Below are positions 1 through 9,615 of a stretch of DNA of 64,000 nt, piece after piece. Source of the DNA: an uncultured Lachnospiraceae bacterium (GTDB taxonomy: Bacteria; Bacillota; Clostridia; Lachnospirales; Lachnospiraceae); contig CAKRCW010000001.1 in assembly GCA_934309145.1 (NCBI GenBank), forward strand, positions 124,001-188,000. Reading direction: 5' to 3'. The translations under genes were made by a program, and so were the position numbers. Under the pieces are notes generated by a model, which had not been told where the DNA came from, searched no databases, and saw only the letters and a list, made by a program, of their open reading frames with translations. Position 1 is the stretch's first letter. Every line of letters begins with the position of its first letter.

Positions 1-377
1 TCGATATTAGTGAATACACTGTCATCTTCTTTGGATAGTGCTGTAACCACTGTATTATTCTTGACATTAACTATAAATGCAAGATTGTCCATCATAACAA
101 GCGACTCTTTTATACTCTTGTCCCTCGCACGATTAACACCATTATTAAGGCGGTTTATCTGTTCATCTGACAAAACAATATTTCTGCTCAAAAGACGTTG
201 ATTGGCATGTTTTGAAAATCTTACATCACCTGTCTCATTCGCTTTTTTTATTAAGATATCCTGAAATGATTCTATATTTGAGCCTTCAACTATTTTATTA
301 TCAGAATATTTTTTGTTATGCAGGTATATATCGCCCGCCTGTTCAATCGAAAGGAGCCTTGCATCGAATCCGTTCAT
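1..377 (-). CDS. TIGR02530-type flagellar operon protein (partial, C-terminus outside window)
   Basis: The reading frame starts at ATG 377 behind a GGAGGAG ribosome-binding site and runs off the left edge after 125 codons. It contains the segment FSKHANQRLLSRNI followed by SLVMMDNLAFIVNVKNNTV, which matches the short conserved protein found between flgD and flgE in clostridial flagellar operons (TIGR02530). Its role is not established; operon position links it to hook assembly. It follows flgD by 24 nt, so flgE is expected just beyond the window. Family recognition is from memory of the motif. Confidence 0.85.
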   Translation of the reverse strand, partial: MNGFDARLLSIEQAGDIYLHNKKYSDNKIVEGSNIESFQDILIKKANETGDVRFSKHANQRLLSRNIVLSDEQINRLNNGVNRARDKSIKESLVMMDNLAFIVNVKNNTVVTALSKEDDSVFTNI

Positions 378-401
378 AGCATCTCCTCCATTAAATAATA
401 A

Positions 402-938
402 CTAAGCTTTTTCTTTATCTTCAGCTTTATCTGTTGTAGAATTGTTATCGTTGCTAGTGTTATTATCGGTATTAGTACTGTCACTCTCGGCCTTTTTCTT
501 AAGATACAGATAATAATCATAATCTACAACTGAATCTAAATCTTCAGCAGGATAATATGTATCATTAATTGACAATAAAACTTCTCCATCCTTGACTGTT
601 GCATACTGAACAAGTCCGCTTATCTGTGTTGTATTACCAGACGAATCTGTAGTATTCATAATTACATATTCTCCAACCAGATTAAGTGAATTGCCCTTTT
701 CTACGGCATCGCTTATATTCATTGTAGCTTCAAGAGCTGAATACTGTGCAAGCTGTGACATATATTCTGTACTGTCACCAGGGTTAAGAGGATCCTGGTA
801 CTGCATCTGTGCTACAAGCAACTGTAAAAAAGCCTCTTTATCCAAGTCATTTGACTTTGTATCGCTTGTTTTCTTGGTTGACACATAGCTGTCTGACTTT
901 CCAGTTATATCACTTATTGCTGAATCTACACTTGGCAT
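402..938 (-). CDS. flgD: Flagellar hook assembly scaffold FlgD
   Basis: FlgD caps the growing hook and is needed for polymerisation of the hook protein. The 178-residue product has the typical N-terminal core LDKEAFLQLLVAQMQYQDPLNPGD and the TEYMSQLAQYSALE stretch. The C-terminus is a serine/threonine/asparagine-rich tail ending in charged residues. ATG 938 is chosen because AAGGAGAAA lies 4-12 nt upstream. A further upstream ATG (977) would add 13 residues, has no such site, and would overlap fliK. The gene is part of the flagellar operon, 19 nt after fliK. Confidence 0.93.
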   Translation of the reverse strand: MPSVDSAISDITGKSDSYVSTKKTSDTKSNDLDKEAFLQLLVAQMQYQDPLNPGDSTEYMSQLAQYSALEATMNISDAVEKGNSLNLVGEYVIMNTTDSSGNTTQISGLVQYATVKDGEVLLSINDTYYPAEDLDSVVDYDYYLYLKKKAESDSTNTDNNTSNDNNSTTDKAEDKEKA

Positions 939-957
939 ATTTTTCTCCTTTCTGATA

Positions 958-2289
958 TTATATTGAATAGCTGACACTATTACCCTGTGCTTTCATCATT
1001 GTAACTGCAAGCTTATCATCTTCACTTAGCTCATCTTCATCCATATCTTCATTGATATTAAGCTTCGACATTCCATGTGATGTCTTGTTCTGATTATTCC
1101 CATTAAAGCCATCTTCATTATTTCCATTGTTGAAAAAATTCTGAGGTGCCACCATAACCTCTACCGCTTCAACCTTAAGCTCATGATTATCAAAGGTTTC
1201 CTTTAATACCGCTATACTGTTCTCGATAGCATGTCTTGCACTCTCGGTTTCTGCTACTATCTGAGCCTGCATAATTCCATTTCTGTTAGCAACGCTAACC
1301 TGAACCTTACCAAGGTTCTCAGGATTAAGCTGTACTGTGATAGATGTATTTTCCTTACTTATATTCACCTTGATGCTGTCTATGACCTGTCTTACTATAT
1401 CTGCCTGTTCAACAGCATCCGAGTAAGTAAGGTCTGCTTCAACATTCTCAATCTGCATAGCTTCATTGATTGCATGATTTATGTTGGTGATTATAGGATT
1501 CTCCGTGCTTTGACTGTTACCCTTCATATTAGAGCTGTTATCATGTGCTCCGTCAGAGCTTACTGTGTAATCAGCTTTCTTAACATCACTGCCTGCATCT
1601 TCCCTGACTATAGTTATATCGACATCTTCGTCAGATTTTATAACCTCTGTATCAGTATCAATATCATACTCCGGTTCAGCATCAGCTATAACTGTTTCTA
1701 TAACCTGAGTATCATCTGACATGTCTGGTAAAGTAAAGTTCTTAAGGGTATCAATAAGTTCATCAACATCAACATCCTCAAGACTATAATCCTTAAGGAT
1801 ATCCATAACCGAGCTTGTGATGTCATCAAGTACGTTGGATAAATCCTCATTAATAAGCAAATCAATCTCTGTTGAATTATTTACATCTAACACAAATTTC
1901 TTCAATGTATTAACATCAAGTAAATCCGTTATATCAATGCCAAAATCAGCCAGCATTTTCTCTAACTTATCATCTGATACTCCAAGTGCATCCTTGATTG
2001 CATTCTTTATATCTGATATCACATCAGCAGCTACGTCCTTGTCTGTAACAGTCTTAACTGACTGCGTCCCAGACATACTAGTTGTGTACTTATCAGCCTT
2101 AATCCTGGTATCTGTTGCAACAACACTCTTATCCGACTTATAGTCCGTATTGGTATCAACATTTACCGATGTCATATTAAGCAGTGAAGCAAACGCATCC
2201 GTTGCCTTATTGTCATCCTTCTGGCTCTTAGATGTATTGTCTGTTTTGATATCAATGTTTCCTATTCCATTTGCGGAAATTGCCATCAT
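958..2289 (-). CDS. fliK: Flagellar hook-length control protein FliK
   Basis: FliK is the secreted ruler that measures hook length and switches export specificity. The product is 443 residues. The N-terminal two thirds are low in conservation, Asp/Ser/Thr-rich and probably disordered. The C-terminal Flg_hook domain is clear at about residues 310-385, with VQLNPENLGKVQVSV followed by AQIVAETESARHAIENS. The start codon is one of two tandem ATGs (2289 or 2286) behind AGGAGG. The position between motE-like and flgD genes supports the call. Confidence 0.9.
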   Translation of the reverse strand: MMAISANGIGNIDIKTDNTSKSQKDDNKATDAFASLLNMTSVNVDTNTDYKSDKSVVATDTRIKADKYTTSMSGTQSVKTVTDKDVAADVISDIKNAIKDALGVSDDKLEKMLADFGIDITDLLDVNTLKKFVLDVNNSTEIDLLINEDLSNVLDDITSSVMDILKDYSLEDVDVDELIDTLKNFTLPDMSDDTQVIETVIADAEPEYDIDTDTEVIKSDEDVDITIVREDAGSDVKKADYTVSSDGAHDNSSNMKGNSQSTENPIITNINHAINEAMQIENVEADLTYSDAVEQADIVRQVIDSIKVNISKENTSITVQLNPENLGKVQVSVANRNGIMQAQIVAETESARHAIENSIAVLKETFDNHELKVEAVEVMVAPQNFFNNGNNEDGFNGNNQNKTSHGMSKLNINEDMDEDELSEDDKLAVTMMKAQGNSVSYSI

Positions 2290-2334
2290 AATATCTTATT
2301 CCTCCTTTCTTAGATTATTGGATAGTACCTGTTT

Positions 2335-3066
2335 TTATGGTAAAAGCTTCTTAGTTACACTTGCAGCAAATGTCGGATCCATAGCTGCAAGTATGTTACC
2401 CTGAGCTTCGGTACTCATATTATTCATAATAAGTGCCACAGTGTCCATATCGTTGCTCATGCTCTCCAATATCTTGGCTGCACTAGCAGCGTCCATACTC
2501 TCATATGCAGCTGCCAAATCAACGATGTCCTGATCAGCCTGCTTTGCTTCGATTATCTCTCTGTATATCTCCTCAGCATGTTCTGCATCAAGCTCATTGT
2601 ACCACTCAATATATGTATCGGCATCTGGTGCCGAATCTCCATAGACTATTTCATCATAAAATTCATTTTTTTTCTGTTCAAATGTCTGCTGGTCCTCAAG
2701 ATTGGCAGAAAGTGTGCTTATTTCAGATGCCTGTTCAGCAACTGTATCATTAAGCGAGGCTATCTCCGCATCCTTGCTCGCATTAGCTGCATCAAGAACC
2801 TTAAGCTGTGCCAACGCATCCTCAAGATTATCATATGGATAATCACTCTCCTTTGCAACCTCTGCGTCAGAAGCATCAGGTAAAATAGCTCTTATAACAG
2901 GAATATCCTTAAATACAGGTCTTAGCACCTGGCTTCCAAATCCACCGACATCACATTTTATGAGTAATGCCATAACCGAAAGCCATGTTATCACTATCAG
3001 AACAATGATTAGTATACCAAGCCCCTTTGAAGTTCCTTTTTCTTTTTCTTTATTGTCCATAGCCAT
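2335..3066 (-). CDS. MotE-like flagellar protein (MgtE N-terminal-type domain)
   Basis: The 243-residue protein has a membrane segment at about residues 17-37, a coiled-coil region at about 85-135 and a C-terminal MgtE_N-like helical domain containing YESMDAASAAKILESM and AAMDPTFAASVTKKLL. This is the architecture of the MotE/FlbB family, which in other bacteria stabilises the stator-associated protein MotC or assists flagellar assembly. No motC is visible here. It lies between fliJ and fliK, its usual place in Firmicutes. Start at ATG 3066 is supported by GGAGGAATGAGAT. Confidence 0.8.
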   Translation of the reverse strand: MAMDNKEKEKGTSKGLGILIIVLIVITWLSVMALLIKCDVGGFGSQVLRPVFKDIPVIRAILPDASDAEVAKESDYPYDNLEDALAQLKVLDAANASKDAEIASLNDTVAEQASEISTLSANLEDQQTFEQKKNEFYDEIVYGDSAPDADTYIEWYNELDAEHAEEIYREIIEAKQADQDIVDLAAAYESMDAASAAKILESMSNDMDTVALIMNNMSTEAQGNILAAMDPTFAASVTKKLLP

Positions 3067-3086
3067 ATCTCATTCCTCCATAAATG

Positions 3087-3545
3087 CTAGACACCTGTCT
3101 TAGTCATAGCATGTGTAAACTGATATCCTGCCACCTCATCGGTCTCTTTGTTTTCCTGTGCATTTATCTCCTGCTTAAATGTATCAAATTGCTTTTCCTT
3201 TAATTTTTCATGCATTTTTCTCTCCTGCATAACCTGATTAAGCTTCTGCCTCACAAGTTCAAGCTCTTTGCTTCGCTGTTTTATGACATCATTTTGCTTT
3301 ATAATCATATCACCCATTATGTCAAGCGAATATCTGCATTCTTCTATCTTAAGAAAATCCAGATTCCCCTGTAAAGCCTCCTGATATTCTCTGTAATAAG
3401 AATCTCTTCTTTCCTCAAGTAAAGCAAGCTTTTCTTCCTCAGCAGAGAGTCTCATTCTCGCCTCAGAATATTCCTGCTTTGCAGTTTCCTCAAGCTTTAG
3501 TTTTATGTCTAGTATATTTTGCATGCTATAGAAAAATTTAGCCAT
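3087..3545 (-). CDS. fliJ: Flagellar export chaperone FliJ
   Basis: FliJ is the coiled-coil stalk that works with the FliI hexamer in the flagellar type III export apparatus. The 152-residue product is almost entirely charged helix, beginning with FFYSMQNILDIKLKLEE, the usual N-terminal FliJ pattern, and has heptad-like repeats through residue 130. Translation starts at ATG 3545 after GGTGATTTAA. It directly follows fliI with an 11-nt gap. Confidence 0.88.
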   Translation of the reverse strand: MAKFFYSMQNILDIKLKLEETAKQEYSEARMRLSAEEEKLALLEERRDSYYREYQEALQGNLDFLKIEECRYSLDIMGDMIIKQNDVIKQRSKELELVRQKLNQVMQERKMHEKLKEKQFDTFKQEINAQENKETDEVAGYQFTHAMTKTGV

Positions 3546-3556
3546 TTAAATCACCA

Positions 3557-4867
3557 CTATTCAAATATATCGCCAAGCAGCTTTATCTCCTCATCAAACA
3601 GATACTTTGTATCTACATCCTGCATAAGGAAGTCATTAACCTTATCTATCTTGGTTATAGCATAATCTATGTCCTTATTCGAGCCAGACTTATAAGCACC
3701 TATATTAATCAAATCCTCGGCATCATTGTATGTGGCAAGCACATTTTTAAGCATACCTGCCTTGTTTTTATGCGTTTTATCTGCCACAGCACTCATACAT
3801 CTTGATATACTTGCAAGTACATCAATTGCCGGATAATGATTCTTCTGTGCCAGCTTTCTTGATAATACAATATGTCCGTCAAGTATTCCTCTTGCAGTAT
3901 CAGTTATAGGCTCGTTGAAATCATCACCATCAACCAATACCGTGTAAAGACCAGTTATTGAACCCTCATATGTATTGCCAGCTCTCTCAAGCAGCTTCGG
4001 CATCTCTGAATAAACAGAAGGCGGATATCCCCTTGTAACCGGTGGTTCACCAGACGCAAGTCCAATTTCTCTCTGAGCCATGGAAAATCTGGTCATGGAA
4101 TCCATCATCAGCAAAACATCCTTGCCCTTATCCCGAAAATACTCAGCTATAGCTGTGGCTGTCTTGGCAGCTTTATTACGTAAAAGAGCCGGTTTATCCG
4201 ATGTTGCAACAACTACAACCGAACGTTTCATTCCCTCCTCGCCAAGGTCACGCTCTATGAATTCCCTTACCTCTCTTCCACGCTCTCCAATCAGAGCTAT
4301 AACATTAATATCTGCACGCGTATTTCTGGCAAACATACCAAGCAGAGTACTCTTACCAACTCCACTACCCGCAAATATTCCGATTCTCTGTCCCTTACCT
4401 ATTGTGAGCAGACCATCAACTGCTTTAACTCCAAGCGGAAGCACCTCGTCAATCAGCTTACGTTTAAGTGGATCAGGCGGTGCGGCATCTATAGGATATT
4501 CCGTCTGTGTATAAATTATCTCGTCATTCAAAGGCCTGCCGATTCCATCCAATACCTTGCCAAGGAGCCCATCCCCCACGGGTACCTTTAGCACCTCGCC
4601 TGTATTTTTAACTATTGCGCCAAGACCTATTCCATCAACAGAGTCAAACGGCATAAGCAAAACCTTATTATCACGAAAGCCTACTACCTCAGCCATGACT
4701 TCAACAGTTCTGTCCTTTGATATAATCTTGCATAAATCATTAAGATTGCATGGCGGTCCCACAGATTCCACTGTAAGTCCAACCACCTTACTTACCTTAC
4801 CATAGTGTTCAGCAAAATCCATATCGAGCAATATATTATATTTTGAAATATCAAAGCTACTATCCAT
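3557..4867 (-). CDS. fliI: Flagellum-specific ATPase FliI
   Basis: FliI is the F1-beta-like ATPase of the flagellar export apparatus. The 436-residue protein carries Walker A AGSGVGKST near residue 165, the Walker B run KDVLLMMDSMTRF and the export-ATPase signature PPSVYSEMPKLLERAG. ATG 4867 is preferred: it gives the family length and has GGTGAT just upstream. An alternative GTG at 4927, next to the fliH stop, would add 20 residues (hydrophobic/aromatic) unlike FliI N-termini. Confidence 0.96.
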   Translation of the reverse strand: MDSSFDISKYNILLDMDFAEHYGKVSKVVGLTVESVGPPCNLNDLCKIISKDRTVEVMAEVVGFRDNKVLLMPFDSVDGIGLGAIVKNTGEVLKVPVGDGLLGKVLDGIGRPLNDEIIYTQTEYPIDAAPPDPLKRKLIDEVLPLGVKAVDGLLTIGKGQRIGIFAGSGVGKSTLLGMFARNTRADINVIALIGERGREVREFIERDLGEEGMKRSVVVVATSDKPALLRNKAAKTATAIAEYFRDKGKDVLLMMDSMTRFSMAQREIGLASGEPPVTRGYPPSVYSEMPKLLERAGNTYEGSITGLYTVLVDGDDFNEPITDTARGILDGHIVLSRKLAQKNHYPAIDVLASISRCMSAVADKTHKNKAGMLKNVLATYNDAEDLINIGAYKSGSNKDIDYAITKIDKVNDFLMQDVDTKYLFDEEIKLLGDIFE

Positions 4868-4930
4868 ATAATCACCATATATCAAGTATGGCTGTCGCAT
4901 CCAGACAAAAGCCCAGATGGCAGCCACTTA

Positions 4931-5725
4931 TTAATCCGACAATAATTTTATAGCTGTTATTAGATTCCTGACCTGTACATCCATCGATAAATCTATAATT
5001 CCATTATCTGTGTCAATCTGGCAGTTTCTCCTATCAAGCTTGCTATCGCCATATATTTCTATCTCAATTCCAGGATTAGAAGCTCCTATAAGCCTGCTTT
5101 TGTTATCCTCAATGTACGAATATAATTCATCCGAAACATGTATAACAAACTTCTTACTTGTGTCAGACTTAGCGAGCGATTCATTAATCATATGAAGCAT
5201 GACCGGTTTATAATCATCAACAAGCATTCCGGTAAGCTTATAAATTAACTTACACGCCAAATCTACAACCTCACGCTCCGTCTCCTTAAGCTGTTCCTCC
5301 ATCTGCTGTCTATCTAAAGCAAGCTGTTTTTCCTGCTTGGCATGGATGTCGGCAAGGTAATCGTCAGCTCTCTTCATAGCTTCAGTGTTTCCCTCCTGAA
5401 GTCCCTGTTCGTAGCCCTCATGTCTCGCCTGTTCTCTGATATCTGCCGCAGCATTCTCTGCATCTGAAATAATCTGTGCTGCGCGGACTCTTGCATCCTC
5501 ATGCAGCGATTTTGCCTTGTCCATTGCCTCGTTCAGCAATATCTCGTTCACCTGACTGCTATCGCCAGCCTCAGCCTCATCTGATTTTTCCTCTAGAGGT
5601 CTAATTATTCTTCCTGTATTCTCAACAGATAAATCTATCTTCTTTTTATTGGCATCAAAGACATAAACTTCCCCCTGATTTACAGAAAGGTTCTGAAAGC
5701 CACTCTTATATAAATTAGACAACAA
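4931..5725 (-). CDS. fliH: Flagellar assembly protein FliH
   Basis: FliH regulates and docks the FliI ATPase. The product (264 residues from TTG 5725) has a central charged coiled coil (about residues 75-155) with AARH/EQAR-type heptads and a C-terminal FliH/V-ATPase subunit E-like domain ending DVQVRNLITAIKLL. TTG 5725 is chosen because GGAGGTG sits 6 nt upstream, inside the 3' end of fliG. It overlaps fliG by 11 nt, which suggests translational coupling. A GTG at 5743 would absorb that Shine-Dalgarno into the coding sequence. Confidence 0.88.
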   Translation of the reverse strand: MLSNLYKSGFQNLSVNQGEVYVFDANKKKIDLSVENTGRIIRPLEEKSDEAEAGDSSQVNEILLNEAMDKAKSLHEDARVRAAQIISDAENAAADIREQARHEGYEQGLQEGNTEAMKRADDYLADIHAKQEKQLALDRQQMEEQLKETEREVVDLACKLIYKLTGMLVDDYKPVMLHMINESLAKSDTSKKFVIHVSDELYSYIEDNKSRLIGASNPGIEIEIYGDSKLDRRNCQIDTDNGIIDLSMDVQVRNLITAIKLLSD

Positions 5726-6728
5726 TCTCGTCACCTCCACCACGAGAGATAACTATTTCTCCTGAATCCTCAAGCTTTCTAATTATATTAACAATCTTCT
5801 GCTGTGCATCCTCTACATCCTTAAGACGTACAGGTCCCATGAATTCCATATCCTCTTTTATCATTGTTGCAAGACGAGATGAAAGGTTATCGAATATAAG
5901 CTTCTGAACCTCCTCGTTTGCATTTTTAAGTGCAATAGCAAGCTCATTATTATCAACCTCATGAAGCACAGTCTGGATAGACCTGTTATCAAGCAGCTTG
6001 ATATCCTCGAATACAAACATCTTTCTTCTGATATCGTCTGCAAGCTCTGGATCTGCAATTTCCAGATTCTCCATGATATGCTTCTCTGTACTTCTGTCAA
6101 CTGTATTAAGTATGCTGACAATAGAATCAACACCACCAACAATCGTGTAATCCTGATTGACAAGTGAAGCAAGTTTCTTTTCAAGCACCTTTTCAACCTC
6201 TTTTATTACATCAGGACTTGTTCTGTCCATAGTAGCAATTCTCCTGGCTACATCAGCCTGCTTCTCAGGTGCAAGTGCACTTACAACTGCCGCAGCCTGT
6301 GCTGATGGAAGATACGCAAGAATAAGTGCAATAGTCTGAGGATGTTCATCCTGTATAAAGTTAAGCAGCTGACTCGGATCTGCTTTTCGAACAAACTCAA
6401 ATGGTCTTACCTGAAGGGAGGCTGTAAGTCTGCCAATAACATCCTTTGCCCTGTCCTCACCAAGAGCTTTATCAAGGAGCTCCTTAGCATAAGCAATACC
6501 GCCCTCGGAAATATACTGCTGGGCAAGGCAGACCTCATAAAACTCATCCAGAACTGCATCCTTCAAATCCGACGGAACACTCTTAGTATTTGCAATCTCA
6601 AGCGTAAGCTGTTCTATCTCATCATCTTTTAAATGCTTAAATACCTGTGCTGAACGCTCTGGTCCTAATGCAATTAGTAAAATAGCTGCTTTTTGTACAC
6701 CAGTTATATCATTACCTGCCATAGCCAT
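5715..6728 (-). CDS. fliG: Flagellar motor switch protein FliG
   Basis: FliG is the rotor protein that couples stator ion flow to torque. The 337-residue product has the N-terminal GVQKAAILLIALGPERSAQ, the EHPQTIALILAYL armadillo motif in the middle domain and the charged torque helix region with MFVFEDIKLLDNRSIQ at about residues 235-250. The C-terminus reads VIDRGG-like ISRGGGDEIVV. Its Shine-Dalgarno (GGGAGTGA) is formed by the last codons of fliF, 6 nt upstream. Confidence 0.97.
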   Translation of the reverse strand: MAMAGNDITGVQKAAILLIALGPERSAQVFKHLKDDEIEQLTLEIANTKSVPSDLKDAVLDEFYEVCLAQQYISEGGIAYAKELLDKALGEDRAKDVIGRLTASLQVRPFEFVRKADPSQLLNFIQDEHPQTIALILAYLPSAQAAAVVSALAPEKQADVARRIATMDRTSPDVIKEVEKVLEKKLASLVNQDYTIVGGVDSIVSILNTVDRSTEKHIMENLEIADPELADDIRRKMFVFEDIKLLDNRSIQTVLHEVDNNELAIALKNANEEVQKLIFDNLSSRLATMIKEDMEFMGPVRLKDVEDAQQKIVNIIRKLEDSGEIVISRGGGDEIVV

Positions 6729-6734
6729 ATTCTA

Positions 6735-8336
6735 TCACTCCCAATCATCATTAAGCCAGTTTCTAAGCAGAGCCGCAACTGCCTCCGGATTCTCATCAAC
6801 AAACTTCTCAATCTGCATCTTAGCTGCAGAATTATCACTAAACTCTATATCATCAAGTGTCTGGTTCTCCTTGGTAGTTGCAAGAAGTGCCTCAACAGAA
6901 AGCTCAGGCTCTACCTCAACAACCTCAGCAGGCTTCATTCCCTTAAATACTACGAACAACAGCAATGCACCAATTATAACAGCAAGCACTATAGATATAA
7001 TACTCTGTACAGGTACAGGCTTTGTCTCCTTAGGATAAAAAATAGGTACAACCCTCTCAACAACATATACATTTGCGGCCTTCATACCAGTTGCAGATGC
7101 AAGCATATTGACAATACCCTCAGGATTAACATTCTCAGTAACATCAGAGTTTGCTGCCTCGAATTCAGTAAAGGTCTGGTCTGCAAGCAATCCCTGCTTT
7201 TCCATATCCTCCTCGTTATATACCTGATACTTGGTGAGATACATAGCCATACTTGAATTAGACATATCTACCTCGCCTACAGCCTCAACCTTAGTTGTCT
7301 CTGTATAGCTTGTCTCATAACTCTGTTTAAGGAGAGTGACCTTAGACTCACCTGTGGCATTGTCAAGCAAATTGTAATCTGTTATCTCCTCACCATTGGC
7401 GTCTGTTCCAACAACACCGCCTGTTCCATCTGTATTTTCCGCCAGATAATAATAATGAGAGGATACCGGTCCTGTATCATCATCATCGTTAGAGTAATAT
7501 TCCATATTATGTACCTCTTCCGGAGATACATTAACATCAAGGTTAGATGCAACAGAAACCTCATCATATACGCCAGAGTTAACCATAAGATTCCAAAGCT
7601 TTGTGTTATAATACTCCTCAACCTGCTGCTCAACCTGTAAAACATCATAGGATGTGGTGCTTGTGCTTGTTCCTGAAAACAGCATAGAGCCATGATTATC
7701 TATAATTGTAATGTTGTCTGTATCAGAATTACCCACACAAGTTTTTGCATATTCCGCAATAGCCTTTGCACTTTCCTTATTAAAGTTACCATTAGTAGTA
7801 ATCATAATGCTTACAGACGCATGCTCATCCTTAGAATATATTGTATTTGTATTATCAGGAAGATTAATTGTTACAGATGCCTTGGTTATCCCTTCAATAC
7901 TAAGAATTACCTGTTCCATCTCTGATTGCAGATTAATCTTCGCCTTTAACTTCTTCTCAGAATCAGTAGTATTAAAGCTATTGTTAAATAGCCAGTCATA
8001 ATCAGTATTGTTGACGCTTGAGCTTATACCATTTTCGCCGAGCAGAAGTCTCGCCTTTGAAAGCTGGTTTTCATCAACATCAATAGATAACGCGTCACTA
8101 GATACCTTATATTTTATTCCGTTTTCATCAAGGAGATTGGTAACCTGTGCCGAAGCAGCAGTATCCTGATATGTTCCAAGTCTCGTATACGAAGTACGAT
8201 TTAACAAAACAAACAGTGCTACCAACGTTATAATTACCGCTGCTACCACTGAAAAGAATAAAGTTTTTTGTTTTGCTGTATATTTTTTCCAAAATTCCAG
8301 AATCTTTGTTGGAATCTGTTTTAACCTCTCTGTCAT
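6735..8336 (-). CDS. fliF: Flagellar MS-ring protein FliF
   Basis: FliF forms the MS ring in the cytoplasmic membrane. The 533-residue protein has a first membrane helix at about 25-46, ring-building motifs including SKARLLLGENGI and the YscJ-like segment EMEQVILSIEGITKASVTI, a second membrane helix at about 440-460 and a C-terminal FliG-binding tail ending AALLRNWLNDDW. Start at ATG 8336 has GGAGG 5 nt upstream. Confidence 0.96.
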   Translation of the reverse strand: MTERLKQIPTKILEFWKKYTAKQKTLFFSVVAAVIITLVALFVLLNRTSYTRLGTYQDTAASAQVTNLLDENGIKYKVSSDALSIDVDENQLSKARLLLGENGISSSVNNTDYDWLFNNSFNTTDSEKKLKAKINLQSEMEQVILSIEGITKASVTINLPDNTNTIYSKDEHASVSIMITTNGNFNKESAKAIAEYAKTCVGNSDTDNITIIDNHGSMLFSGTSTSTTSYDVLQVEQQVEEYYNTKLWNLMVNSGVYDEVSVASNLDVNVSPEEVHNMEYYSNDDDDTGPVSSHYYYLAENTDGTGGVVGTDANGEEITDYNLLDNATGESKVTLLKQSYETSYTETTKVEAVGEVDMSNSSMAMYLTKYQVYNEEDMEKQGLLADQTFTEFEAANSDVTENVNPEGIVNMLASATGMKAANVYVVERVVPIFYPKETKPVPVQSIISIVLAVIIGALLLFVVFKGMKPAEVVEVEPELSVEALLATTKENQTLDDIEFSDNSAAKMQIEKFVDENPEAVAALLRNWLNDDWE

Positions 8337-8361
8337 ATGTGCCTCCGTAGATTATCAAATG

Positions 8362-8709
8362 CTATAACTGCATATTCATCAATTCTTTGTACGCAGATAC
8401 AACTGCATTTGTAACCTTAACTGTATACTGCAATGAGATGTTGGCCTTCTGCTGTGCCAAAGCCAAATCATGTATACTGTCTGTATATCCAAGTGCAAAA
8501 CTCATTTCTGCCGACTCTGCTGACTTCTGAAGTGAGTCCGCCTCCTTATACATATCAACAGCAGCATTAAGTATTGTATCAAATGAGCTTGTTCCCTCTG
8601 TCTTGGCAGCCTGATCTGCTCTCTCAGCAGAAGCTATACTGCTAAGTCCATTAATGCTGTTCAATGTTGTATATTCATCACTAAATAAAGAAACCGGTGT
8701 AACCGACAT
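8362..8709 (-). CDS. fliE: Flagellar hook-basal body protein FliE
   Basis: FliE joins the MS ring to the proximal rod. The 115-residue product has the family pattern SFDTILNAAVDMYKEADSLQ, the short helix ALGYTDSIHDLALAQQKAN and the C-terminal YTVKVTNAVVSAYKELMNMQ. Start at ATG 8709 follows AGGAGTG. It lies between flgC (11-nt gap) and fliF, as in most Firmicutes. Confidence 0.95.
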   Translation of the reverse strand: MSVTPVSLFSDEYTTLNSINGLSSIASAERADQAAKTEGTSSFDTILNAAVDMYKEADSLQKSAESAEMSFALGYTDSIHDLALAQQKANISLQYTVKVTNAVVSAYKELMNMQL

Positions 8710-8720
8710 TTAATTCACTC

Positions 8721-9161
8721 CTAACTGTTAAATAACTCCAAGCCCTTCATAGCCATGCTCTTTGCCGCATTAAACGATGTAGCACTTGCCTCATATGCAC
8801 GGCTTGAATCAATCAGATTAGTCATCTCTGTAACTGTATCAACATTAGGATACTCTACATATCCATCCTCATTGGCATCCGGATTATCCGGTTCATATAC
8901 AAGCCTGAAATCTGACTGATCCTCAACTACCTGCGTCACCTTAACTCCGTTAGGCTGATAGCTGCTAAGATATCCATTAAGTATATGGTCAAAGGATGTT
9001 GTATCCTTCTCCGTAAATACAACCGTTTTTCTTCTATATGCCTCTCCGTCTTCTGTTCTTGTTGTATTTGCATTAGCTATATTTTCAGCAATTACATCCA
9101 TTCTAAGCTGCTGTGCAGTCATTCCTGTTGCAGCAACATTCATTGCAGAAAAAACTCCCAT
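8721..9161 (-). CDS. flgC: Flagellar basal-body rod protein FlgC
   Basis: FlgC is a proximal rod subunit. The 146-residue protein has the rod/hook N-terminal signature MNVAATGMTAQQLRMDVIAENIANANT and the C-terminal helix typical of axial proteins, EMTNLIDSSRAYEASATSFN. The start ATG 9161 follows AGGAGGCATATATT. The 27-nt spacing after flgB indicates cotranscription. Confidence 0.96.
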   Translation of the reverse strand: MGVFSAMNVAATGMTAQQLRMDVIAENIANANTTRTEDGEAYRRKTVVFTEKDTTSFDHILNGYLSSYQPNGVKVTQVVEDQSDFRLVYEPDNPDANEDGYVEYPNVDTVTEMTNLIDSSRAYEASATSFNAAKSMAMKGLELFNS

Positions 9162-9188
9162 AATATATGCCTCCTATACAAAAAAGCT

Positions 9189-9587
9189 CTATGATGAACT
9201 GCTGAGCACTGATTTGTATCTTGAGAATTCCTGACTCATCAAATCCACCAACGCCTGATATTTAATCTGGTTTTCAGCCAGATATGACTCCTCCGTTGCT
9301 ACGTCAACATTATTTCCATCCAAGCGGTAAGAAAGAGATGCATTATCTGTATATACCTGTGGATCTAACATAGTCAAATCCCTGTTAGCATTTTTAACTG
9401 CTGTAGATAAATTCTTCTCTCCACCAAGCTCAGCCTGTAGTATTGACTCAAAATTGATATCCTTGCGCTTATATCCTGGTGTGTCAACATTAGCTATGTT
9501 ATTACTTATAAGCTCGTTTCTAAGATTAGCTGCATCGGCAGCCTTATCTAAAATATTGACATAATTATAAATATCTGTATTAATCAT
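9189..9587 (-). CDS. flgB: Flagellar basal-body rod protein FlgB
   Basis: FlgB is a proximal rod subunit. The 132-residue protein has the axial N-terminal motif LRNELISNNIANVDTPGYKR and a C-terminal YQALVDLMSQEFSRYKSVL. The start ATG 9587 is preceded by GGAGGGTATAC. A longer frame from 9650 would add 21 residues overlapping the codY stop. FlgB is the first flagellar gene after codY, with only a 28-nt gap and no obvious promoter in that gap. Confidence 0.95.
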   Translation of the reverse strand: MINTDIYNYVNILDKAADAANLRNELISNNIANVDTPGYKRKDINFESILQAELGGEKNLSTAVKNANRDLTMLDPQVYTDNASLSYRLDGNNVDVATEESYLAENQIKYQALVDLMSQEFSRYKSVLSSSS

Positions 9588-9615
9588 GTATACCCTCCAT
9601 ATGTAAATGCACCTG

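Noticed and set aside
1231..1719. 162-codon frame opposite fliK
   Set aside because: Antisense of a conserved flagellar gene, unusual composition, no ribosome-binding site.
4867..4927. 20-residue N-terminal extension of FliI from a GTG codon
   Set aside because: Extra residues are hydrophobic/aromatic, unlike FliI, and ATG 4867 gives the family length.
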